Notes: generated by a model from the letters alone, not told the origin. Shown: positions 26,456 to 36,359, counted from the first letter of the stretch. The stretch is DNA of 64,000 bases from Burkholderia sp. Ax-1719 (GCF_011753055.1 NZ_VWWJ01000008.1:1-64000); one strand, 5' to 3'. Translations and numbers: made by a program.

Positions 26456-29053
26456 TTAATATTCGGCGACCGGATAGCCTTCGCGCAAGGTTGCGCCTAA
26501 GAAAACCGCCGTTGCGTTATCGACGATCACATGGGCTGTCGCCGAGTAGTCCGGGGTCACGAAGTCCAGCGTGCGGGTCACATCGCCAAGCGCGTCGCAC
26601 GGCGGGAAATCGTCGAAACGCACGGCTGGACCTCCGGTGGGATTATCCAGAATGACGGCGGCATGCAGGTTTTCCGTCACGCTCGTGCAGCGCATGTTGA
26701 CGGTGAGCCGATGCAGATAGCCGGCTTTGAGCGGCGCCACACTCGCCTGCTGGAGGCTTGCGCCCGCGCCAAGGCGCGCGCCGCCACCCGTCGACCATGC
26801 GATGTCACCGCCCGGCTGCCATACGCGCTCGCCGGACGCAAGCGCTCCCTCGGCCAGCAGGTTGGGGCCAAGCCAGACGTCGGGGTACAACCGGTAGAGG
26901 ATCAGATTACCGCGTCGCTCAATCGGATCACCCAGTTCAGCCAGCGCGCGCGCCACGAGTTGTTGATCGTAGCCGTAGCCATTGGGCTCGAGGCGGAAAC
27001 TCGCATGCGTCGCACCGTAGTCGCGCACGATACGGGCGACGTCCGCCACGCTATGTGCATCCACGAAACGCTTCACCAGCGTGCCGTTGTACCAGTTGAC
27101 CGTGAGCGGGACGCCATTCAGACCCGCCGGAACGGCATCGCTAAAAAGCAGTTCGCGTGGGGCAGGCAGGCCATCGCCGCTCACCCGCTCGTTCAGGGCC
27201 AGTTGCGCCAGCGCTTCGCCGCGCGTGTCGCGCCACTTCTGGGCGTTGAACAATCCGCTCCAGAAGTTCTGTGACAAAGGCCATCCAGCAGTGCTAAAAA
27301 AAGCCAGATTCAGCGCGATCAAGACCACCATTCCGAACGCTGCCAGACGTCGCAGCCAGCGTCCCGGCACATAGCGAACGAGCGTGCGATCGCTTGCGAG
27401 CAGCGCGGCCATGCCGACCATGACCAGCGGAATGCCAGGGTAGAGGTAGCGCGCGTAAGTCGAGCCCTTCGAGATAGCGAACACATACAGCAGCCCAAGT
27501 GCGAGCGCCGCCAATGCCTTGCGTGACACGAGACAGGCCGCCGCCAGAGCCGCCAGCAAAAGCGCGAGCATCTGGAAGCCGAACGCACCGTTGCGAAATT
27601 CGCCGGAGCGCTCAGTATGGAACGTCAGGTGATAGAACAGATCGTAAGGAGGCGGCTGAACCCAGCGGCTATCAACGAAATTCGTCGGAGGATAGAACGG
27701 CGAATGAAAGACCGCGTTGAAGAATGGGTACACCGGGTTGTGCGTCACCGCGTAGGCGTAGATATACGGCTCGCAGCCCACCACGAGCGCCAGCAGGCCG
27801 AGCGCGATCGTCACGGCCCGCCGACGCGCGCCCTGCACCTGCGTGAAGACGATCCACAACGCCACGAGGCCCAGCGGGCCCGCCACCGCAAAGGCGTGCA
27901 GTTTGCTCGCCATGCCAGCCGACAGCAGCACCACGCACGCGAGTACGCGACGCTCGGGCCGAGCCTCAGTTGCCAGCAGCGCCGCCAGCGCGGCGAACAT
28001 GAACAGCGCGAGGCCATGCTCGATGAAAAGCGCGGTGGTCTCAATGAAGGCAAGCGGCGTGGACGCAAACAACGCGACGACCAGCAGCGCGGCCGCCGGC
28101 CGTGCGCCGACGCGCCGCGACACCGCATAAAGATTGCCGGCCAGCAGCAGGAAGACGAGGAACGACATCGCCTTGGCGCCCGGTTCGTCCGCCATCATGT
28201 TGCCGAGGCTGAAAAGCCAGTCGGTGCCTGCGGGCATGAGCGCCCAGACAAGCAGATGGAAGTCAGCGGGCCAATAGCCGAGACGTGCCACGGTCTGGGC
28301 GAGGACGACATGATAGAGCACGCCATCGGCGTAACGCTCAGGCAATCCGGCCCCCGTCAGATGAAGCGCGACGATAAAGAGCAGAAGCGTGGCAACCGCA
28401 ATTTCGGCGACGCTCGTACAGGGCAGTGTCTGCGCAACACGGCGGCATGCGGCGATCACGTCTCGCCATGCACCACGCAAGAGCCAGGGCAGGAACAGAA
28501 GCGCACCGTAGCTAGCTGGCGTGTTGACGCGAAAATGCACGAGCAGTCCCAGCAGCAGCACATAGAGTGCGGCGCCGACGCTGGCGCGCAGGCTCAGCGA
28601 ACCCAGCCCCGCTCCGCCCAGCATTTTCTCGCCGAGCACAGCAAAGCTCACGAACGCAATGCCCATCCACAGCAGCGCGCTCCAGCCGAATGCGACTAGC
28701 AGCGCCGCACCGAACGCGCCCGCCAGCAGATGACGCGACCAGCGACGCGCGACCAGCGCGGCAACGCCCACCGCCGCGCACAGCGCCGCGAGCAAGCCGA
28801 TGTTGGTGAGCAGACCATCGGCGAGTTGACCGTGGGCCTGCGTCCACATGTGATTACGGGCCAGCCCCACGATAAGCAGAGCGAAGCCCGCGATCAGAGC
28901 GGCACAGATGGCGATATCGCGCCATCCAGACGATATTGCCGAATGCTCCGCGCGCTCTGACGCCCCTGCGTCGTGCGTAGTCTGATTAATCACCTGTAAA
29001 CGTCCTTGTCCGTGCGCTGGCTTCGTGAGCGCGCTATTGTTCCACAGTGCCAT
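26456..29053 (-). CDS. Large polytopic membrane protein with C-terminal soluble domain, putative GT-C-type transferase
   Basis: An 865-residue inner-membrane protein. Residues ~45-585 hold about thirteen to fifteen hydrophobic segments; a loop with ERYADGVLYH near residue 245 and a second with MPAGTDWLF resemble the acidic catalytic loops of GT-C glycosyltransferases. From ~585 on the protein is soluble, and the last ~130 residues (from NLLAEG) look like a beta-rich ligand-binding domain. Sugar donor would be a polyprenyl-phosphate sugar in the periplasm. No named family is recognised with certainty. It lies 56 bases upstream of nothing else on its strand and directly follows the 604-residue GT2 gene in the same direction. 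Confidence 0.65.
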   Translation of the reverse strand: MALWNNSALTKPAHGQGRLQVINQTTHDAGASERAEHSAISSGWRDIAICAALIAGFALLIVGLARNHMWTQAHGQLADGLLTNIGLLAALCAAVGVAALVARRWSRHLLAGAFGAALLVAFGWSALLWMGIAFVSFAVLGEKMLGGAGLGSLSLRASVGAALYVLLLGLLVHFRVNTPASYGALLFLPWLLRGAWRDVIAACRRVAQTLPCTSVAEIAVATLLLFIVALHLTGAGLPERYADGVLYHVVLAQTVARLGYWPADFHLLVWALMPAGTDWLFSLGNMMADEPGAKAMSFLVFLLLAGNLYAVSRRVGARPAAALLVVALFASTPLAFIETTALFIEHGLALFMFAALAALLATEARPERRVLACVVLLSAGMASKLHAFAVAGPLGLVALWIVFTQVQGARRRAVTIALGLLALVVGCEPYIYAYAVTHNPVYPFFNAVFHSPFYPPTNFVDSRWVQPPPYDLFYHLTFHTERSGEFRNGAFGFQMLALLLAALAAACLVSRKALAALALGLLYVFAISKGSTYARYLYPGIPLVMVGMAALLASDRTLVRYVPGRWLRRLAAFGMVVLIALNLAFFSTAGWPLSQNFWSGLFNAQKWRDTRGEALAQLALNERVSGDGLPAPRELLFSDAVPAGLNGVPLTVNWYNGTLVKRFVDAHSVADVARIVRDYGATHASFRLEPNGYGYDQQLVARALAELGDPIERRGNLILYRLYPDVWLGPNLLAEGALASGERVWQPGGDIAWSTGGGARLGAGASLQQASVAPLKAGYLHRLTVNMRCTSVTENLHAAVILDNPTGGPAVRFDDFPPCDALGDVTRTLDFVTPDYSATAHVIVDNATAVFLGATLREGYPVAEY

Positions 29054-29109
29054 TGCGCAATGCGGCGGCAGTTCCTGCTGTATTACCCGACTTTACTTAC
29101 ATTGCCTTG

Positions 29110-30924
29110 CTAGTCTAAAGCGCCGATGCGGGGCCTCGCAGCAATGTCGAATGTGGCAGCTTGCCGATCGAGGGCAAGATGAGGGCTGTAGGCGAAATCG
29201 CGAAAAGCTGATACCTCTGCCTGCCCCTGCTCCCCCGAAGTGTGTTCGGCGATGGCGCCGTCACCGCTTGTCACGGTGGTCCCGGCGACCACGATATGCC
29301 TTAACCCGAGATCCGCGATCGCGCCTGCGAGTTCGACCGCCGCACCAGCATTTTGCGCGCCGGCCAGCGGGGCAACCGCCGTCAAGACTGCGCGGCGCGC
29401 CACCACACAATCGAGCGGCAACGCCGTAACCGAGCGCGTGAGCTGATTCACTCCGAAGTAGCCGAAGTCCTCACGGGTCGCGCCGCTGCGCGCCGCGACG
29501 GCGTGATGCCGCGAAGTTGCGACTAGCCCCGCCTGAAACCACGCGCCATCCTCGCGGCCCAGCCTGGGACCCACCAGGCCGATCTCCGGTCGCATCGCAT
29601 GGCACACGAGCGCCTCCAGCCAGCCCTCGTCGAATGCGTTAATGTGCGCGTCGAGCAGACATACACAGGTCGTCTCGCTCGCGCGTAGCGCAGCGCTCAC
29701 GTCCGGTTGCGCGTCGAACACGATATCGCCGGCCTGGGCAAAGGCCTGCGCCTGTACGCGCGCAAGATTCGCCTGCGCGTTGCGGCCAACCAGCGTCACA
29801 TGAGCGAACAACGAAGGCGCCTGCGCAAATATCATGCGCAGCAACGCACCTGACGCTTCCCCTTGATCCGGCACGCGAAGGATTGCCTGGACCGTCGGCG
29901 CGGGCTCCGGTAATGCGTAGCGCACTTGCACGAACGGGCGTTGCAGGGACGGCTCTAATACCTCCGCCCCTGGAGCCGTACCCGCAAGCAGCTCGCGCAC
30001 GGCGCGCACGCCAGCATCGACGGCATAGGACTTTTCGCCCGCATTTAACGCCGTACTGCCTTCGATCGCACGCCAGTGATACAGCACGTGCGGAATATGC
30101 ACGACGCAAGCGTCGCCTGCTGCGCGCACGCAGCGCAACACCAGATCGTGATCCTGGCTGCCCTCGAATCCTTCCCGGAAGCCGCCGACCGTACGCACAA
30201 GCGCGCTCTCGAACACGCCAAGATGTGAAAACACGTTGCGTTGGAGAATAAGTTCGGGGTCCCATCCGGCTTTGAAGTACGGCGTGCTGCGTCGGCCGTC
30301 AGAGGAAACCTTGTCTTCGTCGCTATAAAGAAGTCGCGCTCCGGAATTGTCGTTCAGATATTTGACGACCATTGCCAACGCATGCGGGGCTAGCAGATCG
30401 TCGTGATCGAGCAACGCAATGAACTCGCCCCTCGCGAGACCGAGCGCACTATTGCTGGCTGCACAGATGTGCCCGTTCTGCGGGCGGTGCAGCACGCGCA
30501 CTCGAGCATCGCGATGGGCGTAGGCAGCGAGAATTTCGCGCACATGCGGTGCAGTCGACGCATCATCCGCGATGCAGAGCTCCCAGTTCGGATAGATCTG
30601 CGCGAGCACTGACTCGATCATTTCCGTCAGGCACGCTGCCGGCGTGTTATAGACCGGCACGACGATCGAAATGAGCGGCGTGCGCGTGAGGCCCAGAATC
30701 GTCCGGGCAAAGCGCGCCAGCTCATCTGTTGTCGGCGAGTCATGCTCTTCGATCCAGCGCGCGTACTGGCTCTGCTGCTGCGCCCCTCGCGTAAGCTTGC
30801 CGAGCATTCCGCGCCAGCCTTCACGTCGGATCACTGCGGCAACGGCGCGTAGTGCGCCACGCGCGCCGCCGTACGCAGCAACCCGCGCACGGGCGCCGGC
30901 CAGTAGATCACCGGGCGCAGCCAT
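29110..30924 (-). CDS. GT2-family glycosyltransferase with a second, degenerate GT2-like half
   Basis: A 604-residue protein. The N-terminal GT-A domain has ISIVVPVYNT near residue 83, IADDAST near 119, LLDHDDLL near 170, YSDEDK and FEGSQDHDLVLR, all typical of active GT2 enzymes. The second half (from ~330) also resembles a GT2 fold (VCLLDAHINAF, VGPRLGREDG) but lacks the DxD-like metal site, so it is probably non-catalytic. ATG 30924 overlaps the stop of the upstream transferase by one base (TGATG). It belongs to the wzm-wzt transferase operon. The donor sugar is unknown. Confidence 0.85.
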   Translation of the reverse strand: MAAPGDLLAGARARVAAYGGARGALRAVAAVIRREGWRGMLGKLTRGAQQQSQYARWIEEHDSPTTDELARFARTILGLTRTPLISIVVPVYNTPAACLTEMIESVLAQIYPNWELCIADDASTAPHVREILAAYAHRDARVRVLHRPQNGHICAASNSALGLARGEFIALLDHDDLLAPHALAMVVKYLNDNSGARLLYSDEDKVSSDGRRSTPYFKAGWDPELILQRNVFSHLGVFESALVRTVGGFREGFEGSQDHDLVLRCVRAAGDACVVHIPHVLYHWRAIEGSTALNAGEKSYAVDAGVRAVRELLAGTAPGAEVLEPSLQRPFVQVRYALPEPAPTVQAILRVPDQGEASGALLRMIFAQAPSLFAHVTLVGRNAQANLARVQAQAFAQAGDIVFDAQPDVSAALRASETTCVCLLDAHINAFDEGWLEALVCHAMRPEIGLVGPRLGREDGAWFQAGLVATSRHHAVAARSGATREDFGYFGVNQLTRSVTALPLDCVVARRAVLTAVAPLAGAQNAGAAVELAGAIADLGLRHIVVAGTTVTSGDGAIAEHTSGEQGQAEVSAFRDFAYSPHLALDRQAATFDIAARPRIGALD

Positions 30925-33836
30925 CAAGCGCCGTTCATGTGGGCACGGTCCGCGTCGTGCGCCGCGTTGGCCGCTTTCGCTTCTGCGACCACTTCGCCAA
31001 AAAGCGCGTGGAGCTCGACAGCCTGTTCTTCGAACAGACGGATCATGCCCTTGTGCGCGTTGCGATAGCCGTCGAGTCGCTGCGGATTAGCGAGCAGCCG
31101 TGCAATTGCTGCGGCCAGTTCGGTGCCGTCGTCGTCGAGCGGAATGATGTCGCCGTTCTCGCCGGGGACGATGTCCTCGATTACGCCGCCCGCGTCGGTT
31201 GCGATCACCCAGACATCGCGGATCAGCGCCTCGCGCACGGTCAGGCCGAAGCTTTCCTTCCACTGTGTCGGAAACAGCAGCACGTCGATGTTCGCGAAGA
31301 AGCTATCGATCGTTTCTTGTGTGTACGCCGGCTGGATCTTGAGCACGCCCGGGATCGCCCACAGACGTGCATCGATCGAGTGCCGACCAAGATTGAGCAC
31401 ATTGTCGACGACATGGAGTTCGTAATTGTTGTAGCTCAGGCTACGCAGCGCCTTGCGAATCAGCGGCGCCCCCTTGATCTGCGTTTCGCCGCCGACATAA
31501 CCGAAGCGTAGCGGCCTGCCACCAGGCGGCTCGCGGCGGATGTCACGTTGCGGCGCACGTATACCGTTCTTGTTCACGACAATCTTGCCGGCGTCAAAAC
31601 CATTCTGCGCGTAGAGATCCTTGAAGAATGCGCTCGGCGCGACCAGACGCGACGCTGAAAGCAGGATTTCGCGCAACCTGAACTGCCGGTAGGTATTGCG
31701 GCTCGCATCGTCCACGCAGGTCGCGCAAACGTTCAAGTCGATCTTGCGCTGATAGCAGTACTGGTTGTCGCCCGTGATCATGAACTGCCGACCGCAGATC
31801 CACCACGCATCGTGCAGCGTCACAACAAACGGAATACGCTCGCGCAGACACACCTCGGCGATCTGTGCTCCGATGCCCTGAATGCTATGCAGGTGCACGA
31901 CGTCGGGACGCAGCGCGCTCACGGCATCCGCGAACGCCGCAACCGAATTCGGATTCTCGAACTCAAAGTTTGGATTGGGTTCGTGCGGCAGGCCCATGCC
32001 AAACGCGTCGCCGCCCGCCGCGCCATAACGCGTCAGTCGATAGCCAGGAACATCGCTCGTGGGCAGCGACGTAAACATCGCGTATTCGATGTCTTCGCGC
32101 TGGTTCAAACGTCGCGCGATCTCTTCGGCGACGACCGTCGCACCACCGAAGCTGCGCGGTTCGAAATAGATGTTGACCGCCAGAACTCGCATTTTGCGAC
32201 GCTTCAGCTTGAAGGGTTCGAGAATCGGCTCGACCTGTTCTTGCGCCACAGCGTTGGGCGCATAGTGCTGGTTGACGTACGCGTAAGCGGCGTTCGCCAT
32301 CGATTCGCGCAGCGCAGCATCGTCCACTAGCGCAAGCAGCGATGCTTCCCACGCCGCTGAGTCGGCGGCCAGGTAGCCCGTCTCGCCATGGCGGATTGCA
32401 GTGCGGAAGGCCGCGCTCGGCGAACACACAGACGGCAGGCGAACGATCGACGCTTCGAGAAATTTGATATTCGATTTCGCGTCGTTGAAAACGCTGTCCT
32501 CAAGCGGCGCGATGCTGATGTCGCACGAGGCCAGACGCTTCAGATACGTCGGATAGTCCGACAGCGGTAGACGCTCGATCTGCGCCTGGATGTCGAGGTA
32601 ATCGGGCGGCAGATTGAGCTCGCCGACCACCACGAGATGCACGTCGGGCCGCTCTTTCATTACTCGCTTGATGGCCGGCGCGGCAACGCGGAAATCGGCG
32701 TCGTGCGTTTTCGTGCCCGAACCGTAGACGATGCGAACGATGCCATCGCGTCGGCGCGGCTGAGTAGTGATCTTGCGGGCGACGCGCTGTGTTTCCTTGT
32801 CAAGCGCATTCTCGACCACATGAACGTCGCGCAAACCGGCGCGACGCATCGCGTCTGCCAGACCGACCGTCGATGCGATGCCGGCGTCGCAGGCAAGCAT
32901 TGCCTTTCGATAAAGAGCGACACCGTCCAGAACACCGCGTCTCGTTTCTTCGTTGAGATCAGCAAGATTGGAATTGCCCGAATATTCCTGCGCATCGAAG
33001 ATCAGATCGTCGACTTCCCAGAAAGTCGGCAAGCCAAGCGCCCTTGCTTCTTCGATAAGACGCAGCGGTTCGGGGAATCCAGGCACCCGGTAGAAGAAGA
33101 CTACCGAGTGAGTCTGGAGCAGGCTGCGGCAATGTTCAAACTCTGTCCAGTTCGCAACCGTGCAGTCGATACCTCGTTGCAGAATCATCTGCTGCTTTTG
33201 CGTGACGCGATATTTGCGGCATTGGGGAATGCTCATCTCGCCGATGATCAGCACCCGCAACGCAAGCCTGTCGCGTGCGGGCAAAGCCTGCGGCAGCTTA
33301 AGGACCGGCTTCAGACCACCGCCTGGCGCGTTGCTGCCAAGCAGACCGGTAATGCCGCGACGACGTGCTGCGGCCATCGCCTTGCGAAACGTTCCCGCCA
33401 GGCCATATTGGCCTATTGCGTAGCGCAGCGTACCGCTTACCTGCTTCGCCTGCACCACAATGGCGCGCGGTGTGCGGAACGTCGTGATCGCGAGACGCAT
33501 GGGCGCCATCAGGCGCCACGAAGTCGAGCCGAGCAACGCCTGCACTTCGGCCTTGATACGCCGTACGTCATCGTGGGCGATGCGCAGTGCTTCGGCTTCC
33601 TGCTCGAGATCGTCGTTCGCCGCGTCAAGCCGTTCCTGCAGCGCCCGGCACTCCTGTTCGGTGTCGTGCTCGACCTGACGCGCACGCTCCAGCGCTTCGC
33701 GCACCAACGCCAATTCGCCTTCGCTCGCTTCGAGCGCACGGCGCGCTGCCGCCAGTTCGCCTTCGGAGCGGGCAAGACGCTGCTCCACGCTCTCGCCCGA
33801 TGCGCCAGCGCCGCCGCGCGTCACCTCGTCACTCAT
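30924..33836 (-). CDS. Multi-domain glycosyltransferase: coiled coil plus two GT4 modules (970 residues)
   Basis: Residues ~18-105 are a strongly heptad-like coiled coil (repeated EGELA, EALERAR and EQE stretches) that ends in TSWRLMAPMR, a motif resembling RMWRATGPLR in the 1301-residue transferase. A first GT4-like module runs from ~195 (PQCRKYRV, EVDDLIFD) to ~540, and a second from ~549 (EPRSFGGATVV) to ~950, with KESFGLTVREAL near 858. ATG 33836 (MSDEVTR) shares one base with the wzt stop, so translation is probably coupled to the transporter. Such a coiled coil could set chain length or dock the enzymes, as with E. coli O9a WbdD; that is inference. Confidence 0.85.
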   Translation of the reverse strand: MSDEVTRGGAGASGESVEQRLARSEGELAAARRALEASEGELALVREALERARQVEHDTEQECRALQERLDAANDDLEQEAEALRIAHDDVRRIKAEVQALLGSTSWRLMAPMRLAITTFRTPRAIVVQAKQVSGTLRYAIGQYGLAGTFRKAMAAARRRGITGLLGSNAPGGGLKPVLKLPQALPARDRLALRVLIIGEMSIPQCRKYRVTQKQQMILQRGIDCTVANWTEFEHCRSLLQTHSVVFFYRVPGFPEPLRLIEEARALGLPTFWEVDDLIFDAQEYSGNSNLADLNEETRRGVLDGVALYRKAMLACDAGIASTVGLADAMRRAGLRDVHVVENALDKETQRVARKITTQPRRRDGIVRIVYGSGTKTHDADFRVAAPAIKRVMKERPDVHLVVVGELNLPPDYLDIQAQIERLPLSDYPTYLKRLASCDISIAPLEDSVFNDAKSNIKFLEASIVRLPSVCSPSAAFRTAIRHGETGYLAADSAAWEASLLALVDDAALRESMANAAYAYVNQHYAPNAVAQEQVEPILEPFKLKRRKMRVLAVNIYFEPRSFGGATVVAEEIARRLNQREDIEYAMFTSLPTSDVPGYRLTRYGAAGGDAFGMGLPHEPNPNFEFENPNSVAAFADAVSALRPDVVHLHSIQGIGAQIAEVCLRERIPFVVTLHDAWWICGRQFMITGDNQYCYQRKIDLNVCATCVDDASRNTYRQFRLREILLSASRLVAPSAFFKDLYAQNGFDAGKIVVNKNGIRAPQRDIRREPPGGRPLRFGYVGGETQIKGAPLIRKALRSLSYNNYELHVVDNVLNLGRHSIDARLWAIPGVLKIQPAYTQETIDSFFANIDVLLFPTQWKESFGLTVREALIRDVWVIATDAGGVIEDIVPGENGDIIPLDDDGTELAAAIARLLANPQRLDGYRNAHKGMIRLFEEQAVELHALFGEVVAEAKAANAAHDADRAHMNGA

Positions 33837-34591
33837 CACATCCCACCTACGTGTGCTTCGTAAGCCGATACCACCTCTTCCACCGGTCCGAATGCGCGCA
33901 CACGTCCACGCTCCATCCAAAGCGCCTTGTTGCAGACGCGACGGATTTCGGTGTTCGAGTGCATGGCCAGCACAACGATTTCGGATCGCCCATGCAGATC
34001 GGCAAGTCGTTGCTCGGCTTTGTGCATGAACACGGCGTCGCCCACGCCCATGACTTCGTCGAGCAGCAGGATTTCCGCTTCGACCGCCGTCGAGACGGCA
34101 AACGCGAGACGCACGCGCATCCCGCTCGAATACGTACGGATCGGTAGGTCGAGGTAATCGCCCAGCTCGCAGAACTCCGCGATTTCCTCCTGCTTCGCGC
34201 GGATTTCCGCATCGGACATGCCGAGCAGCAGGCCGCGCAGGCGAATGTTCTGCAGGCCCGTCGAGTTCTCGTCCATGCCGAGGCTGATATCGAGCAGCGG
34301 CACCACCTTGCCCGACGATTCGATCGTGCCGCTCGTGGGCGAGTAAATGCCCGACATCATTCGCAGCAGAGTCGATTTACCCGCGCCGTTCTGGCCGATC
34401 AGGCCCACACGATCGCCCTTTTCCAGACGCAGATCGACGCTGTCGAGCGCGCGCACGACAACCACGCCGTCGTTGTCCTCGGCGATGGTGTTGCGGCGCC
34501 CCATGCGCATAACCTGCCGTTTGAGCGAGCGGCCCTGGACGTCATAGATGGGCAGATCCAGCGTTGCGCCCTTAAGTTCGATAAATGCCAT
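33836..34591 (-). CDS. wzt: Polysaccharide ABC exporter, ATP-binding subunit without carbohydrate-binding domain
   Basis: A 251-residue ATPase with Walker A GQNGAGKST near residue 65, signature YSSGM near 154, Walker B ILLLDEVMGVGD near 175 and the switch histidine in AMHSNTEI. It energises export of an undecaprenyl-linked or lipid-linked glycan with Wzm. Wzt proteins of capped O-antigens carry an extra C-terminal carbohydrate-binding domain of ~180 residues; here the protein ends just after the ATPase, as in KpsT and in Wzt of systems without terminal caps. It is 10 bases downstream of wzm. Confidence 0.93.
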   Translation of the reverse strand: MAFIELKGATLDLPIYDVQGRSLKRQVMRMGRRNTIAEDNDGVVVVRALDSVDLRLEKGDRVGLIGQNGAGKSTLLRMMSGIYSPTSGTIESSGKVVPLLDISLGMDENSTGLQNIRLRGLLLGMSDAEIRAKQEEIAEFCELGDYLDLPIRTYSSGMRVRLAFAVSTAVEAEILLLDEVMGVGDAVFMHKAEQRLADLHGRSEIVVLAMHSNTEIRRVCNKALWMERGRVRAFGPVEEVVSAYEAHVGGM

Positions 34592-34601
34592 GTCCTGTTC
34601 C

Positions 34602-35384
34602 TTACACCCAATACGGAATTCGCTTCAGATAACGTCCGGTCATCAGCAGCGCGATCGGCCAGCCGACCAGCAGCATGCCAATGGTCACGCCCCAGGTCAG
34701 GAGGGACGGCGGTTGGCCAATCAGCGGTCCACGCACCACGTCGAGCAGATAGGCGAGCGGGTTCCATTCGACAATGAAGGAAAAGCGCTTGAGCGAGGTC
34801 GGGCGATAGATCACGGGCGTCACGTAGAACGCAATCTGGGTCAACGCCGAAATGATCTGCGGCAGATCGCGGAACCGCGCCGAGAGCAAACCGGCAAGCA
34901 TCGCAATCCACAGTGCGTTGAGCACGTAGACGATGAGACCCGGAATGAACAGCGGCAGCGCTGCCCAGCTCTTCACGCCGAATATCACGAGCAGCAAGAT
35001 CACGATGACGAAGTTGTGTGCCAACACCGTCAGATTGCGCCAGATCACCTGCAATTCGAACAGCAGCTTGGGCGTGGCAGCCTGACGGATATACATGCCG
35101 CTGTTGATATACGCGACGCTGCCTTCCTGCACCATCTGCGCAAAGGCGTTCCACATGACGAGGCTCGCCGCGAGAAACGGCAGGTATTCGCTCATCTGCT
35201 GCCCAAACAGCGTGCCGTACACGACACCGATCGAGCCGATAATCACGCCCATACTGATCGTGAGCCAAAACGGCCCGACGCGCGAGCGCGCGTAGCGTTG
35301 ACGCACTTCGAGCCAGCCGAGCAGCGTCCATAGGCGCCATGACGTGACGCTTTGTATCAGGTCGGCGATTGCGAGATTAAACAT
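34602..35384 (-). CDS. wzm: Polysaccharide ABC exporter, permease subunit
   Basis: A 260-residue ABC-2 permease with six predicted membrane helices, the N-terminal amphipathic segment LEVRQRYARSRVGPFW typical of Wzm/KpsM, and the conserved PVIYRPTSL and EWNPLAYLLDVVRGPLI blocks before the last helices. It forms the channel that carries the finished polymer to the periplasm together with Wzt. The gene begins 62 bases after the GT2 gene and follows the rml genes, an arrangement common in ABC-dependent O-antigen loci. Confidence 0.93.
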   Translation of the reverse strand: MFNLAIADLIQSVTSWRLWTLLGWLEVRQRYARSRVGPFWLTISMGVIIGSIGVVYGTLFGQQMSEYLPFLAASLVMWNAFAQMVQEGSVAYINSGMYIRQAATPKLLFELQVIWRNLTVLAHNFVIVILLLVIFGVKSWAALPLFIPGLIVYVLNALWIAMLAGLLSARFRDLPQIISALTQIAFYVTPVIYRPTSLKRFSFIVEWNPLAYLLDVVRGPLIGQPPSLLTWGVTIGMLLVGWPIALLMTGRYLKRIPYWV

Positions 35385-35446
35385 GTCTGCGAGCGTTGTG
35401 GGAAAGTTAAGCGTTTATTAGGGTAGTTGCGCGTCGCGAAGGGCGG

Positions 35447-36355
35447 TCAGCCTCGCTGCAAGGCCCCGGTTCTACCGGTCAGCCCGTGCCATATGCCAAG
35501 CAACGAGAGCCGGACATGTTCGCGGCGCGGCACCATGAACAGGCCGTAGATGGCGAGCCGAACCGGCAGCTTCACGATCTCCGTCGACTTCCAGCTCCAC
35601 GGAATATAGCCTCGGCGGATCAACGCGATCGCATTGCGGAACATGTAGTAGTGGCGCACCGCGCTATGGCCGGGATAGATGCGCCCGAAAATACGCACGG
35701 GTTCGCCGCCGAGTTCGTGCGCCATATGCCACTGTGGCAGCCCGAGCACGGAATAACCGCGCGCACGCGCACGCGCACACCATTCGAGATCGACAAAATC
35801 GATGAACAAGGAATCGTCCATCGGGCCGATATCACGCCAGAGCGCCAGATTGATGCAGGAGCCCGATGTAATCAGGAAGTCGACTTCGATTGGACGCGTA
35901 CCGCTTGGCATGATGCGCTGGAGCTTGAAGAAGCCAAAGCGCACGAACGGCACGACGCCGCCCAGACGAACGTCGTCGTAAGCCGGTCCGACCAGTGCGA
36001 TCCGACTGTCGCGCGCAACCTCTTCGACCAGCGCCCTGGGCAATGCGGCCAGCAGCGCGGGCGCGGGTTCGCTATCCTGGTCGAACAGCATCGCGTAAGC
36101 GATACCCTGCCCGATCAGCGCGTCCACGCCCTGGTTGATAGCGGTCGCGATACCCAGATTGCGACCGTTGCCGATATAGGTGATGCGCGCGTCGAGGCCC
36201 GCCGGGCGCTGCTCCGGCAGCGCATCCGTGTTGTCGACGACCACGCACGTCACAGACGCGGCAAGCCGATTGGCGCGCTCGATGCACGCCACGTCCGGCC
36301 GGTAGAAAACAACGACGGCGCCGGCGTTGCCGGGCATCGCGCCCTGCGGTGACAT
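35447..36355 (-). CDS. GT2-family rhamnosyltransferase-like glycosyltransferase
   Basis: A 302-residue GT-A enzyme, close to the length of dTDP-rhamnosyltransferases. It has AVVVFYRPD at the N-terminus, VVDNTD, GNGRNLGIATAINQG, LFDQDSEP, SGSCINLALWRDIG and FIDFVDLEWCARARARGY, the last being the usual end-of-site motif of RfbN/RmlT-like enzymes. ATG 36355 lies 4 bases after the rmlD stop; the open frame continues upstream inside rmlD and was not used. Its place right after rmlBACD supports L-rhamnose as donor. Confidence 0.88.
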   Translation of the reverse strand: MSPQGAMPGNAGAVVVFYRPDVACIERANRLAASVTCVVVDNTDALPEQRPAGLDARITYIGNGRNLGIATAINQGVDALIGQGIAYAMLFDQDSEPAPALLAALPRALVEEVARDSRIALVGPAYDDVRLGGVVPFVRFGFFKLQRIMPSGTRPIEVDFLITSGSCINLALWRDIGPMDDSLFIDFVDLEWCARARARGYSVLGLPQWHMAHELGGEPVRIFGRIYPGHSAVRHYYMFRNAIALIRRGYIPWSWKSTEIVKLPVRLAIYGLFMVPRREHVRLSLLGIWHGLTGRTGALQRG

Positions 36356-36359
36356 ACGC

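Noticed and set aside
27617..28699. 360-codon plus-strand open frame inside the 865-residue membrane protein gene
   Set aside because: Highly charged R/H/Q-rich translation, antisense to clear membrane helices.
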